This document shows positions 1-7,533 of a stretch of 64,000 nt of DNA, piece by piece. The stretch is from Sva-25 sp037385685. GTDB lineage: Bacteria > Pseudomonadota > Gammaproteobacteria > Chromatiales > Chromatiaceae. The translations under genes and the position numbers were made by a program. The notes under the pieces were generated by a model. It was not told where the DNA came from. It saw only the letters and a program-made list of their open reading frames with translations, and did no database searches. The stretch is from contig JARRMW010000004.1 of NCBI GenBank assembly GCA_037385685.1, positions 124,001 through 188,000 of the forward strand, written 5' to 3'. Position 1 is the first letter of the stretch. Each line of letters opens with the position of its first letter.

Positions 1-164
1 TGATTCATGCCCGCGGAAGGCAACCCGGTGATCCATGCGATACCGTCCCCGACTGAGACCACGCTGCCTTTTTCAGAGAAGTGCAGCCGGGGTTGATAGG
101 CATCAAGCCATTTTTCACGCTGCTCGAGCAAGCTGTTTATCTTGTCCTGATCACTGATCGTCAT
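1..164 (-). CDS. atpA: N-type F1Fo-ATPase subunit alpha, N-terminal part (partial)
   Basis: Only the first 54 codons are inside the window; the gene continues past the left edge. The reading from ATG at 164 gives MTISDQDKINSLLEQREKW, followed by a stretch resembling the alpha-subunit beta-barrel (GSVVSVGDGIAWITGLPSA, close to the family's G-x-V-x-x-V-G-D-G-I-A-x-x-x-G-L). The start lies inside the 3' end of the b-subunit gene (overlap 151-164), which is usual for tightly coupled ATPase operons. The catalytic Walker A is not visible because it lies outside the window. Gene order places it in the N-ATPase class rather than the housekeeping ATPase. In this class alpha follows atpF and precedes atpG, so atpG is expected just left of the window. 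Confidence 0.9.
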   Translation of the reverse strand, partial: MTISDQDKINSLLEQREKWLDAYQPRLHFSEKGSVVSVGDGIAWITGLPSAGMN

Positions 165-903
165 GATGATCCAGAATCCGAAAGCCTTCCAGTTCGTCGC
201 GAAGGTTTAGGCCGATGGATCGGTTACCCATCACGAGGCATAGACCAGCGAGGAGTTCTCTGTCCTCTTCGAATTGGATCTCCAGACCGGTCTTGAGTAT
301 TTTTTCCAGTGTTTGCTTCAGTTGCTGGCGCTGCCCGTCGGTAAGCGGGAATGCACTGCTGACAATGACACAGCCGCTTGTCTTGTCAAAGTTTGTGCGC
401 AGCTGTGCCAGACCTTCGCGGGACAATGTTGTCAATCCTTCGAGCGCCATTTCGACGAGGCGCGTCTCTGTTTCAGGTCCGCACCCGAGTTCGAGCAGGC
501 GTGCAGCAAAACGTGCGCCCTGACGCAGGGCCGTCTCCTCGTTCCTGTGCATCATGTCAGCCTGTCGTTGCATCTCGGAAACCCTGACTTTTTCCTTTTC
601 CTGTGCAAGTTCTGTTTTTAATGACTCCAGCCTGCGATTCCTTTCTGCATCGATTTCTCGTGCAAGGTCCTCACGCGCTTTCTGGCGCTCTTTCTCCCAC
701 TCTGTGAGCCGTCCCTGATATTCCTGTTCAAGCTTCTGCGCTTCGGTGCGCATTTTTTCCGCTTCTGCGAGTGATTTCTCAATGCCTTCGCGCCGACGGG
801 CAATGACACCCAGTACGGGCTTATAGAGAAAGCGCTTCAGAATCCAGACCAGTACCAGGAAGTTGATGATCTCGAGAATGAAGGTCGACCAGTTCAGTTC
901 CAC
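151..903 (-). CDS. atpF: N-type F1Fo-ATPase subunit b
   Basis: This is the peripheral-stalk b subunit, which links the membrane a subunit to the F1 head. I choose the GTG at 903: a GGGAG lies 7 nt upstream, and the protein then begins VELNWSTFILEIINFLVLVWILKRFLYKPVL, the usual single N-terminal membrane helix followed by the basic R-R-x-x-I start of the stalk. The longer open frame up to 1014 adds a low-complexity, serine- and cysteine-rich leader that overlaps the c-subunit gene and looks non-coding. Residues ~40-130 are a charged, heptad-like coiled coil. At 250 residues it is much longer than the E. coli b subunit (156), as is usual for N-ATPases, which have an extended C-terminal part. 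It overlaps atpA by 14 nt. Confidence 0.85.
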   Translation of the reverse strand: MELNWSTFILEIINFLVLVWILKRFLYKPVLGVIARRREGIEKSLAEAEKMRTEAQKLEQEYQGRLTEWEKERQKAREDLAREIDAERNRRLESLKTELAQEKEKVRVSEMQRQADMMHRNEETALRQGARFAARLLELGCGPETETRLVEMALEGLTTLSREGLAQLRTNFDKTSGCVIVSSAFPLTDGQRQQLKQTLEKILKTGLEIQFEEDRELLAGLCLVMGNRSIGLNLRDELEGFRILDHHDDQ

Positions 904-949
904 GAGATTGCTCCCGGTGTTAGTGAATGTTTCGCTGACATGTGACGAT

Positions 950-1216
950 TCACTGAATGAGGTACTCGAGCAGAGGGTTACGGAACAGCACGATGAGCAC
1001 GATGACCAGGACATAAATTGCCAGAGACTCGATCATTGCAAGACCGATGAACAGGGTGCGCATGATCGATCGTTCTGCTTCGGGCTGTCGTGACAGGGCA
1101 TCCAGCGCCCGGCTGATGGCCCAGCCCATGGCGACTGCCGGCAGCATGACCCCGAGCGCAATGCCGAGAATCGCGGCAACGGTCGATGCAAGGGTAAATG
1201 TGGAAAGGTCGGGCAT
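950..1216 (-). CDS. atpE: N-type F1Fo-ATPase rotor subunit c
   Basis: This is the rotor ring subunit (88 aa) with two membrane helices and the polar loop RQPEAE (residues 43-48). The helix-2 ion-carrying carboxylate is Glu63 in the segment IESLAIY, with Ser64 and Tyr68 at the places that help ligate sodium in known Na+ rings. In helix 1, the position that is Gln32 in the Ilyobacter c subunit and Glu in many N-ATPases is Met30 here (segment LPAVAMGWA). That removes one expected coordinating side chain. I infer a proton-coupled rather than sodium-coupled ring, but an alignment is needed. The gene sits between atpB (gap 3 nt) and atpF. Confidence 0.93.
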   Translation of the reverse strand: MPDLSTFTLASTVAAILGIALGVMLPAVAMGWAISRALDALSRQPEAERSIMRTLFIGLAMIESLAIYVLVIVLIVLFRNPLLEYLIQ

Positions 1217-1219
1217 GGA

Positions 1220-1903
1220 CTACTCCTTTTTGAGACGATGTTGTTGTGACTGGATACCGCCGGCAACATAGATCAATGCCAGCATGCCGAAGATATAGGC
1301 CTGTACGAGGGCCTCGATAATATGCAGCATGAGAATCGGCACCGGTGCAAGAAAACCTGCAACAAGCAAAATCAGTAGTGCGGCCATCTCGAGGCTCATC
1401 ATGTTGCCAAAGAGGCGTACCGCGAGCGCGATGGTTCGCGTGATCTCGCTGATAATATGGAATGGCAGCAGTATCGGGCTTGGCATCAGGTAGTGACGCA
1501 AATAGCTGCCTGTTCCCTGGATACGGATCCCGTACCAGTGTGTTGAGAGAAAAACCAGCACCGCTAGCGCCGCCGTCGCCGAGAGGTCACGTGTTGGCGA
1601 ATGCAGACCGGGTATCAGGCCAGTGAGATTGGCGGCCACCAGATAGATCCAGAGCGAGCCGATAAAGGGAAGAATATACCTCGCATGCTGTGGTGTGACT
1701 TCACTGACAGCTTCCTCGATCGCAAGAACGATGCCCTCGACAGCAGCCTGAAAAGGGCCGGGCTCATTGTTGAGGTTGCGCGAAATGAGCCAGACAACGA
1801 GCCAGATGACCGCCGTGATCAGCCAGGTCGTCGCAACTGTAGCTGTGATGGTGACAGGGCCGACGGAGAAGAGGTTTTCGATCATGGCGCTCTGGTCAGC
1901 CAT
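1220..1903 (-). CDS. atpB: N-type F1Fo-ATPase subunit a
   Basis: This is the membrane stator subunit that forms the ion half-channels. The essential Arg is visible in LAVRLFGNM (Arg210 of E. coli), with several hydrophobic helices before and after it (for example AALLILLVAGFLAPVPILML). I prefer the ATG at 1903 (MADQSAMIENLF), which has GGGAG 7 nt upstream and overlaps the 3' end of atpQ by 8 nt. A start at 1933 would only add ten residues rich in Ser and Gly inside atpQ. Length is then 227 aa, typical of N-ATPase a subunits and shorter than the E. coli protein. In most N-ATPase operons atpR would lie immediately upstream, but here there is no room for it. Confidence 0.9.
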   Translation of the reverse strand: MADQSAMIENLFSVGPVTITATVATTWLITAVIWLVVWLISRNLNNEPGPFQAAVEGIVLAIEEAVSEVTPQHARYILPFIGSLWIYLVAANLTGLIPGLHSPTRDLSATAALAVLVFLSTHWYGIRIQGTGSYLRHYLMPSPILLPFHIISEITRTIALAVRLFGNMMSLEMAALLILLVAGFLAPVPILMLHIIEALVQAYIFGMLALIYVAGGIQSQQHRLKKE

Positions 1904-2177
1904 CGTCGCGCTCCCGGATGAAGAAATAGACATTCATCGCGCCGATGAATACGCCGAATAAAATCAGACTCATCGTCCAGCGGATAGAGTAGCCTTCTGC
2001 CAGTCCATCGAGCCAGTGACCGAGGTATGCGCCACCAATCACAGGCAATACCATCAGTAGACCCAGCGTGCCAATGTAAACTGTCTGGCCGACGAGGGTG
2101 GGGCGCTCCTGGTCAGCCTTGCGCAAGCGTCGTGCCTGGCGCTCCACTTCTCTTTCCAGCTTGTCATGTCTCACCAT
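1896..2177 (-). CDS. atpQ: AtpQ-type (AtpI/AtpZ-like) N-ATPase accessory membrane protein
   Basis: This 93-aa protein has a basic, charged N-terminus (residues 1-28) followed by two membrane helices. The segment with G-G-A-Y-L-G-H-W-L-D between the helices and the G-x-x-I-G-A-x-N in helix 2 match the AtpI/AtpZ pattern. Members of this family are placed in the operon but are not structural parts of the mature enzyme; roles in Mg2+ handling or ring assembly have been proposed. Its position between atpC (3-nt gap) and atpB is that of AtpQ in the N-ATPase order D-C-Q-R-B-E-F-A-G. The following AtpR is missing. Confidence 0.8.
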   Translation of the reverse strand: MVRHDKLEREVERQARRLRKADQERPTLVGQTVYIGTLGLLMVLPVIGGAYLGHWLDGLAEGYSIRWTMSLILFGVFIGAMNVYFFIRERDDG

Positions 2178-2180
2178 CCT

Positions 2181-2585
2181 TTATACCTCCGGGCCACTAC
2201 GCCCTATGTTCCACAGGCGCTTGAGAATCTCTTCTTCCATACGGTGGACACTTTCTTTCGTCGCGCGCAGTTCCTCTTCCTCTTTGCGGAGTTGCTGCTG
2301 CAGGTCATCGGTAATGCGCATATAGTCCTTGTCGACAAGATAGCGCCGCGTACTGATCGTCAGGACATCGTCATTGAAATAGAGCAGGGCGCCGGGAAGC
2401 GCCAGGTAGAGCCAGTCATGGTCGGTACGAAAACGTGCCAACCCGATGACGAGCGATGTCATTATGCGTCGGTGTCCCGCGAGAATACCGAAACTGCCTG
2501 ATGCATCTTCACCAACAAACGAGATCACGTCTTCAATCGTTTCCGAGCCTGTGGCATGTAACAGTTTTAGCGAGAAGCCTTTCAT
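2181..2585 (-). CDS. atpC: N-type F1Fo-ATPase subunit epsilon
   Basis: This is the central-stalk epsilon subunit (134 aa). The start MKGFSLKLLHATG at 2585 overlaps the atpD stop in an ATGA, so translation is probably coupled. The N-terminal beta-sandwich is recognisable (VISFVGEDASGSFGILAGH, with the conserved G-x-F-G-I-L-x-x-H). The C-terminal ~45 residues are a charged helical region (QQQLRKEEEELRATKESVH). The DNA continues open upstream to 2669, but that part lies inside atpD. It differs from the housekeeping epsilon in having few recognisable residues in the C-terminal helix, as N-ATPases do. Confidence 0.85.
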   Translation of the reverse strand: MKGFSLKLLHATGSETIEDVISFVGEDASGSFGILAGHRRIMTSLVIGLARFRTDHDWLYLALPGALLYFNDDVLTISTRRYLVDKDYMRITDDLQQQLRKEEEELRATKESVHRMEEEILKRLWNIGRSGPEV

Positions 2586-3976
2586 GCCGACAACTCCTTC
2601 ATGGTTCCTCGCATGTAGCACTGATCTTCTGTCATCTCGTCGAAATGGCCGAGGAGGAAAGCCTCGCAATCATCCAGCGTATTCCCAAGTGGGACAGAAG
2701 CACCCGGTATGCCCGTATGTTCGGCTGTCGCCCAGAAAGGCTGTGTCAGATAGCGTTGAAGCTTGCGCGCCCGCGTGACGGTCTTGCGATCGCGTGCCGA
2801 CAGTTCCTCAATGCCAAGCATCGTGATGATATCCTCGAGTTCCTTGTAGCGTGCCAGGTGTTCTCGTACCCCTTCCGCAATGTCGTAATGGCGGGAGCCG
2901 AGAGTATGCCTGTCCATGAGTCGGCTACTGGAGCGCAATGGATCAACGGCAGGGTAAATTCCCTTGCTGGCCTGGGCACGGGAGAGAATGACGCTGGTAT
3001 CAAGATGGCTCAGGATCGCGTTGACAGCGGGATCCGTCATGTCGTCTGCCGGGACATAGACTGCTTGCACGGAGGTGATCGAGCCCTGTCGGGTCGACAT
3101 GATCCTGTCCTGCATTTCGGCAACTTCGCTCGTCAGGGTTGGCTGGTAACCAACAGTTGCCGGCATGCGCCCGAGTAAGCTCGAAACCTCGCTTCCGGCC
3201 TGAATGAATCGAAAGATATTGTCCATCACGAACAACACGTCTTTCTGCATGGTGTCTCTGAGGTACTCGGCATAGGTCAGTGCAGAGAGACCGACACGGA
3301 AGCGTACCCCGGGTGATTCGTCCATCTGTCCAAAGACCATGAGCGTTTGCGGCAGAACGCCGGCGTTACGAATTTCGTGCCATAGTTCGTGTCCTTCCCG
3401 GATACGCTCGCCGACACCGGCAAAGACGGATACCCCCTTGTGAAGGGTGGCCACAGCATGCATGAACTCCATGATAAGAACGGTCTTGCCAACACCCGCT
3501 CCACCGAACAGGCCTGTCTTGCCGCCCTTGACGAAAGGGCAGAGCAGATCGATGACCTTGATCCCGGTTTCGAGAACTTCTCCGACACCGACAGACTGGT
3601 CAAGCGGCAGCAGTTCGCTGTGGACATTTCGATATTCCTCGGTCTCGAGTGGCTCACCATCATCGAGCGGTTCGCCAAAGATGTTCAGGAGGCGTCCGAG
3701 GCAATCGGGTGTGACCGGAATATGCAGCGGTGCACCGGTATCAAAGACAGGCATCCCGCGATACAGGTCGTCACTGCGATGGAGTGTGATGGCGCGCGCA
3801 TGCCGCTCGTCGAGATGCTGATGGACCTCGAAAAGGCAGGTTTCATGGTCGAGGACAGCATATAGTGCCTGATGCAGGGGAGGGAGCCTGTCACAGGCAA
3901 TAACAGCAACCGGGCCATGAATCTCGGTGATGATACCGATGGCTTTTTTGGATTCGCCGGTTTTGATCACTTGCAT
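2582..3976 (-). CDS. atpD: N-type F1Fo-ATPase subunit beta
   Basis: This is the catalytic beta subunit and the first gene of the operon. Domains in order are a beta-barrel (residues 10-80), the nucleotide-binding domain with Walker A GGAGVGKT (~158-165), GERIREGHE, and the segment MDNIFRFIQAGSEVSSLLGR with the Walker B region, then a C-terminal helical domain. The DELSEED loop of ordinary beta subunits reads EELSARD here, so the acidic cluster is partly lost. I place the start at the ATG at 3976 (MQVIKTGESKKAIG), 464 aa, which fits the family; the frame stays open to 4060 but those 28 residues resemble nothing in the family. The ribosome site is weak for either start. Confidence 0.92.
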   Translation of the reverse strand: MQVIKTGESKKAIGIITEIHGPVAVIACDRLPPLHQALYAVLDHETCLFEVHQHLDERHARAITLHRSDDLYRGMPVFDTGAPLHIPVTPDCLGRLLNIFGEPLDDGEPLETEEYRNVHSELLPLDQSVGVGEVLETGIKVIDLLCPFVKGGKTGLFGGAGVGKTVLIMEFMHAVATLHKGVSVFAGVGERIREGHELWHEIRNAGVLPQTLMVFGQMDESPGVRFRVGLSALTYAEYLRDTMQKDVLFVMDNIFRFIQAGSEVSSLLGRMPATVGYQPTLTSEVAEMQDRIMSTRQGSITSVQAVYVPADDMTDPAVNAILSHLDTSVILSRAQASKGIYPAVDPLRSSSRLMDRHTLGSRHYDIAEGVREHLARYKELEDIITMLGIEELSARDRKTVTRARKLQRYLTQPFWATAEHTGIPGASVPLGNTLDDCEAFLLGHFDEMTEDQCYMRGTMKELSA

Positions 3977-4211
3977 ACAGTCACTGTTGGCGCTGATGGG
4001 TCGGACTCCGGGACAGGTTTGTTTCAAGAATAAACCAAATCGGAAGAGGTGTGATTCCATGATCGGTGGATTGATGATCCAGATTAATTTTCGATCCCAT
4101 CGATGCTGCTTACTACCGTGAACCCGGATGAAATGCTGCTTCAGCTGATATTCTGTCGCAGATGAATGTCACATCCCTAATGCTAACAACAGGAAGGAGC
4201 AGGGAACCTGG

Positions 4212-5246
4212 ATGGGTGTGATCTGGATCCTGATGCTCGTCACTGTCGTCTTGCTGGTGTTTTTCGATTACACCAACGGCTTCAATGACACAGCGAACAT
4301 GGTTGGTACCGTCATTGCCACGCGCGCGATGTCGCCATCGCAAGCAATCGCACTGGTCAGCCTGTTCACTTTTCTGGGCCCGCTTCTGGGCGGCACGGCT
4401 GTGGCAGATACCCTCGGCCAGTTCATCAATCTCGGAGACCGATCGGCCAGGACAGCCGTGACAATTGTCTTTTCCGGTGTGCTTGGTGCTGTCGCCTGGA
4501 ATCTTCTCACCTGGTGGCGCGGTCTGCCGTCATCTTCCACACATGCGCTTGTGGGTGGTCTGATTGGTGCTGTGCTCGTGGCTGCGGGAAGCGACCATGT
4601 CAACTGGGGATGGGAGGCATTGGTTGAACGTGGAGAGTGGGAGGGTGTTATGAAGATCGTTGTGGCACTGCTTTTCTCTCCACTACTCGGACTGCTGGTG
4701 GGTTTCCTGTTTCTGCACCTCCTGAAATTGCTCCTGCGTGGTGCCACGCCAAAGGTCAATCGTCCATTGCGACGATTGCAATGGCTCGGTGTTGCCTGGT
4801 TGGCCTTTTCTCATGGTGCCAATGATGGCCAGAAAAGCATGGGTGTCATCACCATGGTGTTGCTCCTGGGCGGTGAATTGCAGCAGTTCGTGGTTCCATT
4901 CTGGGTCGTTCTCTTGTGTGCATCGGCAATCACGCTCGGAACGGCTTCCGGTGGCTGGCGTATCGTACGTACGGTCGGCTTTGGTATCTATCGCATGCGC
5001 CCGATCCATGGTTTTACGAGCCAGATGGCAGCCTCCATCGTGATTTCCGGTGCGGCTTCTTTCGGAGCGCCTGTCTCGACCACGCAGCTCGTGAGTTCGA
5101 CTATCATGGGGGCAGGTGCAGCGGATAGACCAAAGGCCGTACGCTGGGGCAAGGCCGGGGAGATCCTGTTTACATGGCTGATCACCATGCCCGGAACATC
5201 GCTGGCTGGTGCCGTATGTTACTTTCTCCTGGGGTCATTGATATGA
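4212..5246 (+). CDS. pit: PiT-family inorganic phosphate permease
   Basis: This low-affinity phosphate permease of the inner membrane (344 aa) has about ten hydrophobic helices. The two inverted family signatures are visible: FDYTNGFNDTANMVGT near the N-terminus and FSHGANDGQKSMG at about residue 200, with PSSSTHALVGG and PVSTTQLVSSTI ends of each half. The gene is divergent from the ATPase operon, leaving 4061-4211 for promoters. AGGGA lies 6 nt before the ATG. It overlaps the next gene (DUF47) in an ATGA at 5243-5246, the usual Pit/DUF47 pairing. It is shorter than the second PiT protein in the window (32354-33922) and probably recent in neither sense; the two belong to different subgroups. 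Confidence 0.9.
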   Translation: MGVIWILMLVTVVLLVFFDYTNGFNDTANMVGTVIATRAMSPSQAIALVSLFTFLGPLLGGTAVADTLGQFINLGDRSARTAVTIVFSGVLGAVAWNLLTWWRGLPSSSTHALVGGLIGAVLVAAGSDHVNWGWEALVERGEWEGVMKIVVALLFSPLLGLLVGFLFLHLLKLLLRGATPKVNRPLRRLQWLGVAWLAFSHGANDGQKSMGVITMVLLLGGELQQFVVPFWVVLLCASAITLGTASGGWRIVRTVGFGIYRMRPIHGFTSQMAASIVISGAASFGAPVSTTQLVSSTIMGAGAADRPKAVRWGKAGEILFTWLITMPGTSLAGAVCYFLLGSLI

Positions 5247-5941
5247 AACAGCACGCAATGCCGTTCTGGCACCTCATCTGGCAAAGGATCCACCCGCGGA
5301 CGCCCGATTTTCATGCAATGCTTCTCGAGCAATGCGATTCACTCATTCAGGCTCTCGACGCGCTCGAGAGCTATCTTGGTGACAATCGTCCCGAGCAGGC
5401 AGCAATGGTGAGAGAGCTCGTCGAACAGGCTCATGACCAGGCCCAGTCACATCTCGACACACTGCATCGTACGTTTGTCACACCAATCGATCGCGAGGAT
5501 ATCTACGCGGTCATCACAGGAATCGACCGTGTCTTCGACTATGTTGCGACCTCAGTCCGTGAGATCGAACTACTCGATATTGCCGGCGACCGCTGGATGC
5601 AAAAGATGATTGCCCAGCTACAGAAGGGCGCTGCCGCCCTGAGAAAAGGATTTGAGCTGTTTCGCACAGATCCGGCAGGAGGCGGCCAGCATGGAGAAGG
5701 AGCGCGACTTGCTGAGCGCAATGTGGAAGAACTCTATCGCCAGGCGCTTTACGATATGTTTGGCGGCAAGGCTCTGGAAGAGATGCACAAACGCGACAAG
5801 AGTGTATCGCCGCTTGATTGCCTGGATTATGTGACTGGCCAGATGAAAAGGCGCGAAGTTTACCGACACCTCTCCAATAGTGCGGACAGGCTCGCGAACG
5901 TCGGTGACCTGTTGCATGATCTCGGTGTTAAGTACGATTGA
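5243..5941 (+). CDS. DUF47 family protein (PhoU-like), Pit partner
   Basis: A helical 232-aa cytosolic protein starting MKQHAMPFWHLIW at 5243; the ATG overlaps the pit stop. Signature features of DUF47 are present: an acidic and aliphatic helical array, a D-R-E-D-I-Y segment (TPIDREDIYAVITGIDRVFD) and a C-terminal SADRLANVGDLLHDLGVKYD with the conserved A-N-x-x-D. DUF47 proteins resemble PhoU and are encoded with PiT transporters, where they are thought to control or gate transport. The function here is inferred from family and operon position only. Confidence 0.85.
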   Translation: MKQHAMPFWHLIWQRIHPRTPDFHAMLLEQCDSLIQALDALESYLGDNRPEQAAMVRELVEQAHDQAQSHLDTLHRTFVTPIDREDIYAVITGIDRVFDYVATSVREIELLDIAGDRWMQKMIAQLQKGAAALRKGFELFRTDPAGGGQHGEGARLAERNVEELYRQALYDMFGGKALEEMHKRDKSVSPLDCLDYVTGQMKRREVYRHLSNSADRLANVGDLLHDLGVKYD

Positions 5942-5976
5942 GCGATACCTGAAAAGCGTTAACTGAGGATTAAGCC

Positions 5977-6450
5977 ATGCATGATCAGATGAACCTGGCC
6001 TCCCTGAAGGTAAGGGATATCGAGCATCTTCTGGTGATTGAGCCTGCCTGGGTGCTTGAAACGGCAGCTGTCGAAGAGGTCATGGAGAAGATGATCGCCG
6101 ATTTGCGCACGCGCTGGGTCTATGTCGTTGATGAACGCAAAAGGCTGCTCGGTGGTGTATCGATGAACGCAGTCGTCGAGATTCTTTTTCCACTGGAGGC
6201 GATCATCGAGCGCCCGGATTCTCTTTATGAAGCCTACTTTCCCAAGATCTCTGCAAAGACGGCCGGAGAACTCATGCTTGCACCGATACCATGCGTGAGC
6301 GATGAAATCACGCTCGCAAAACTGGCAGATCTGTTGCTCAGCAACAAAATGAACGAAATGCCGGTTGTCGATAGTGACAATGTGTTGAAAGGCGAGGTCA
6401 ACGTTTGCGAGATCATCAAGGCCTGCCTGGGCAATGTAACCACACCGTAA
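5977..6450 (+). CDS. CBS-domain pair protein
   Basis: A 157-aa cytosolic protein made almost entirely of two CBS motifs (residues ~12-75 and ~90-150), with the typical V-x-D-x-x-x-x-L-x-G-x-V pattern (VVDERKRLLGGVSMNAVVE; VVDSDNVLKGEVNVCEII). Such stand-alone pairs usually bind an adenine nucleotide and regulate a neighbour. GAGGAT lies 6 nt before the ATG. It lies 35 nt after the DUF47 gene, so it is probably the third gene of the phosphate-uptake operon and may sense energy state for the permease. That last point is inference. Confidence 0.8.
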   Translation: MHDQMNLASLKVRDIEHLLVIEPAWVLETAAVEEVMEKMIADLRTRWVYVVDERKRLLGGVSMNAVVEILFPLEAIIERPDSLYEAYFPKISAKTAGELMLAPIPCVSDEITLAKLADLLLSNKMNEMPVVDSDNVLKGEVNVCEIIKACLGNVTTP

Positions 6451-7072
6451 CGAAACTGAATACCTAACCCTAACGGCTGCCCGGGCATTAAAAGGGTCCA
6501 GCGCATGACAGATACGGACATGAAGGTCTGAAGGACTCCTTGAAATGATCTCCGGCAGAAGACCGGGTTGTTTTCCCGGCCGTAGCCCGGGATTTTTCGG
6601 GAACTCCTTGATTTAGGCAGTGTACTTGAACAGATGCCGGCGTTTCTGGAGGCACTCGAGATCACCGATGATTAAAAGGCAGCGATCCGATCGTCGTCCC
6701 GCTGGCATCGAGAATCACATGGCAAACGGGGTGTTCAGGCTCGAGACTGGCCAGGAAGGGAGTGCCTTGAAGATGACCGGTTGGTAAAGCCCCTTGTTAC
6801 TACACATCCATCATTTAACATAATATACATTATGCGCAATTATGGCCGGGGGGGCAGAAGAGATGTGCTGATTCGACTCTTTCCATTTCCGGAATCGGCC
6901 CTTCCATCAACAGAGACCGCACGATCATGATTGTTGGCTGCGAAATGCAAGGAACGCATGCATTGATATGCACCTGTTGTGTGGCGCTATGAGTAAAAGC
7001 CTGTGCCTTTGTCCCTGAAAGCTGGAGATCCAGGCTTGTTCTGCTGTCTGAACAGAAAAGCCAGGTAAAGGA
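6451..7072. other. Gene-free terminus stretch with gene remnants
   Basis: This 622-bp stretch lies between the converging CBS and DUF2789 genes and contains the dif site. I find no intact gene. Two short coding-like vestiges are visible: on plus, 6590-6675, a frame with a stop before it and without a start, ending in LEQMPAFLEALEITDD; on minus, about 6671-6800, a frame reading TGHLQGTPFLASLEPEHPV and on to IGSLPFNHR, also without a start. They look like 3' ends of decayed genes, but I do not recognise the families. An eight-base G run follows dif at about 6847. Confidence 0.5.
6813..6840 (-). other. dif: XerCD recombination site dif (chromosome dimer resolution)
   Basis: Read on the minus strand, the 28 bp split into an XerC arm ATTGCGCATAA, a central TGTATA and an XerD arm TTATGTTAAAT. 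The E. coli dif is GGTGCGCATAA, TGTATA, TTATGTTAAAT, so the match is 26 of 28, with only the outer two bases different. A match of this quality to both arms and the spacer is very unlikely by chance. It lies in a gene-free gap, as dif does in most chromosomes. It marks the replication terminus, where FtsK aligns the termini and XerC/XerD resolve dimers. Confidence 0.93.
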
Positions 7073-7303
7073 CTAGCGCAGCATCGCATCCAGCTGGTCA
7101 ACGATCTCTGCCCAGTCAGCATCTTCTTCTTTTTCCTGCTGCAGAAAGGCAGCCTGCGCACTGCTCCAGAAATCGGCTTCGTGCAGCTGCGTGTCAGCCG
7201 CCAGCGGCCTGTGAGCGGCAATGAATCCCTCGATTGCCTCGTCACTGTCCTCCAGGCCCAGTTGCTTGAACAGTGATGGCAAAGTGTGGATCGGCGGTTC
7301 CAT
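7073..7303 (-). CDS. DUF2789 family protein
   Basis: A small cytosolic protein of 76 aa beginning MEPPIHTLPSLFKQLGLED, with W-S-S-A-Q-A-A-F-L and the C-terminal DADWAEIVDQLDAMLR typical of DUF2789. The family is common in gammaproteobacteria and has no known function. It is composed of helices with many acidic residues and lacks cysteines or a signal peptide. It stands alone on the minus strand, to the right of dif. Confidence 0.85.
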   Translation of the reverse strand: MEPPIHTLPSLFKQLGLEDSDEAIEGFIAAHRPLAADTQLHEADFWSSAQAAFLQQEKEEDADWAEIVDQLDAMLR

Positions 7304-7533
7304 AAAGATTCTCTCTGTTTTGCTTCCGGCGGCACACTGGCGAATCCAGCCTGTTTCCGGATGATTTCGTTATCTATCCACGCTATTCCCGGGCACGCAG
7401 CTTGTCAACTTTCCTGTCGAGCTTGACGTCCTTCTTCTGAACATCCCGCCTGCGGGTCTGTGGAGTTTCTTCTTGCCGAGTCCGGCGATACGCGTCTATG
7501 ATAGTGTAGAACATCAATAGAACATTCAGAGTC

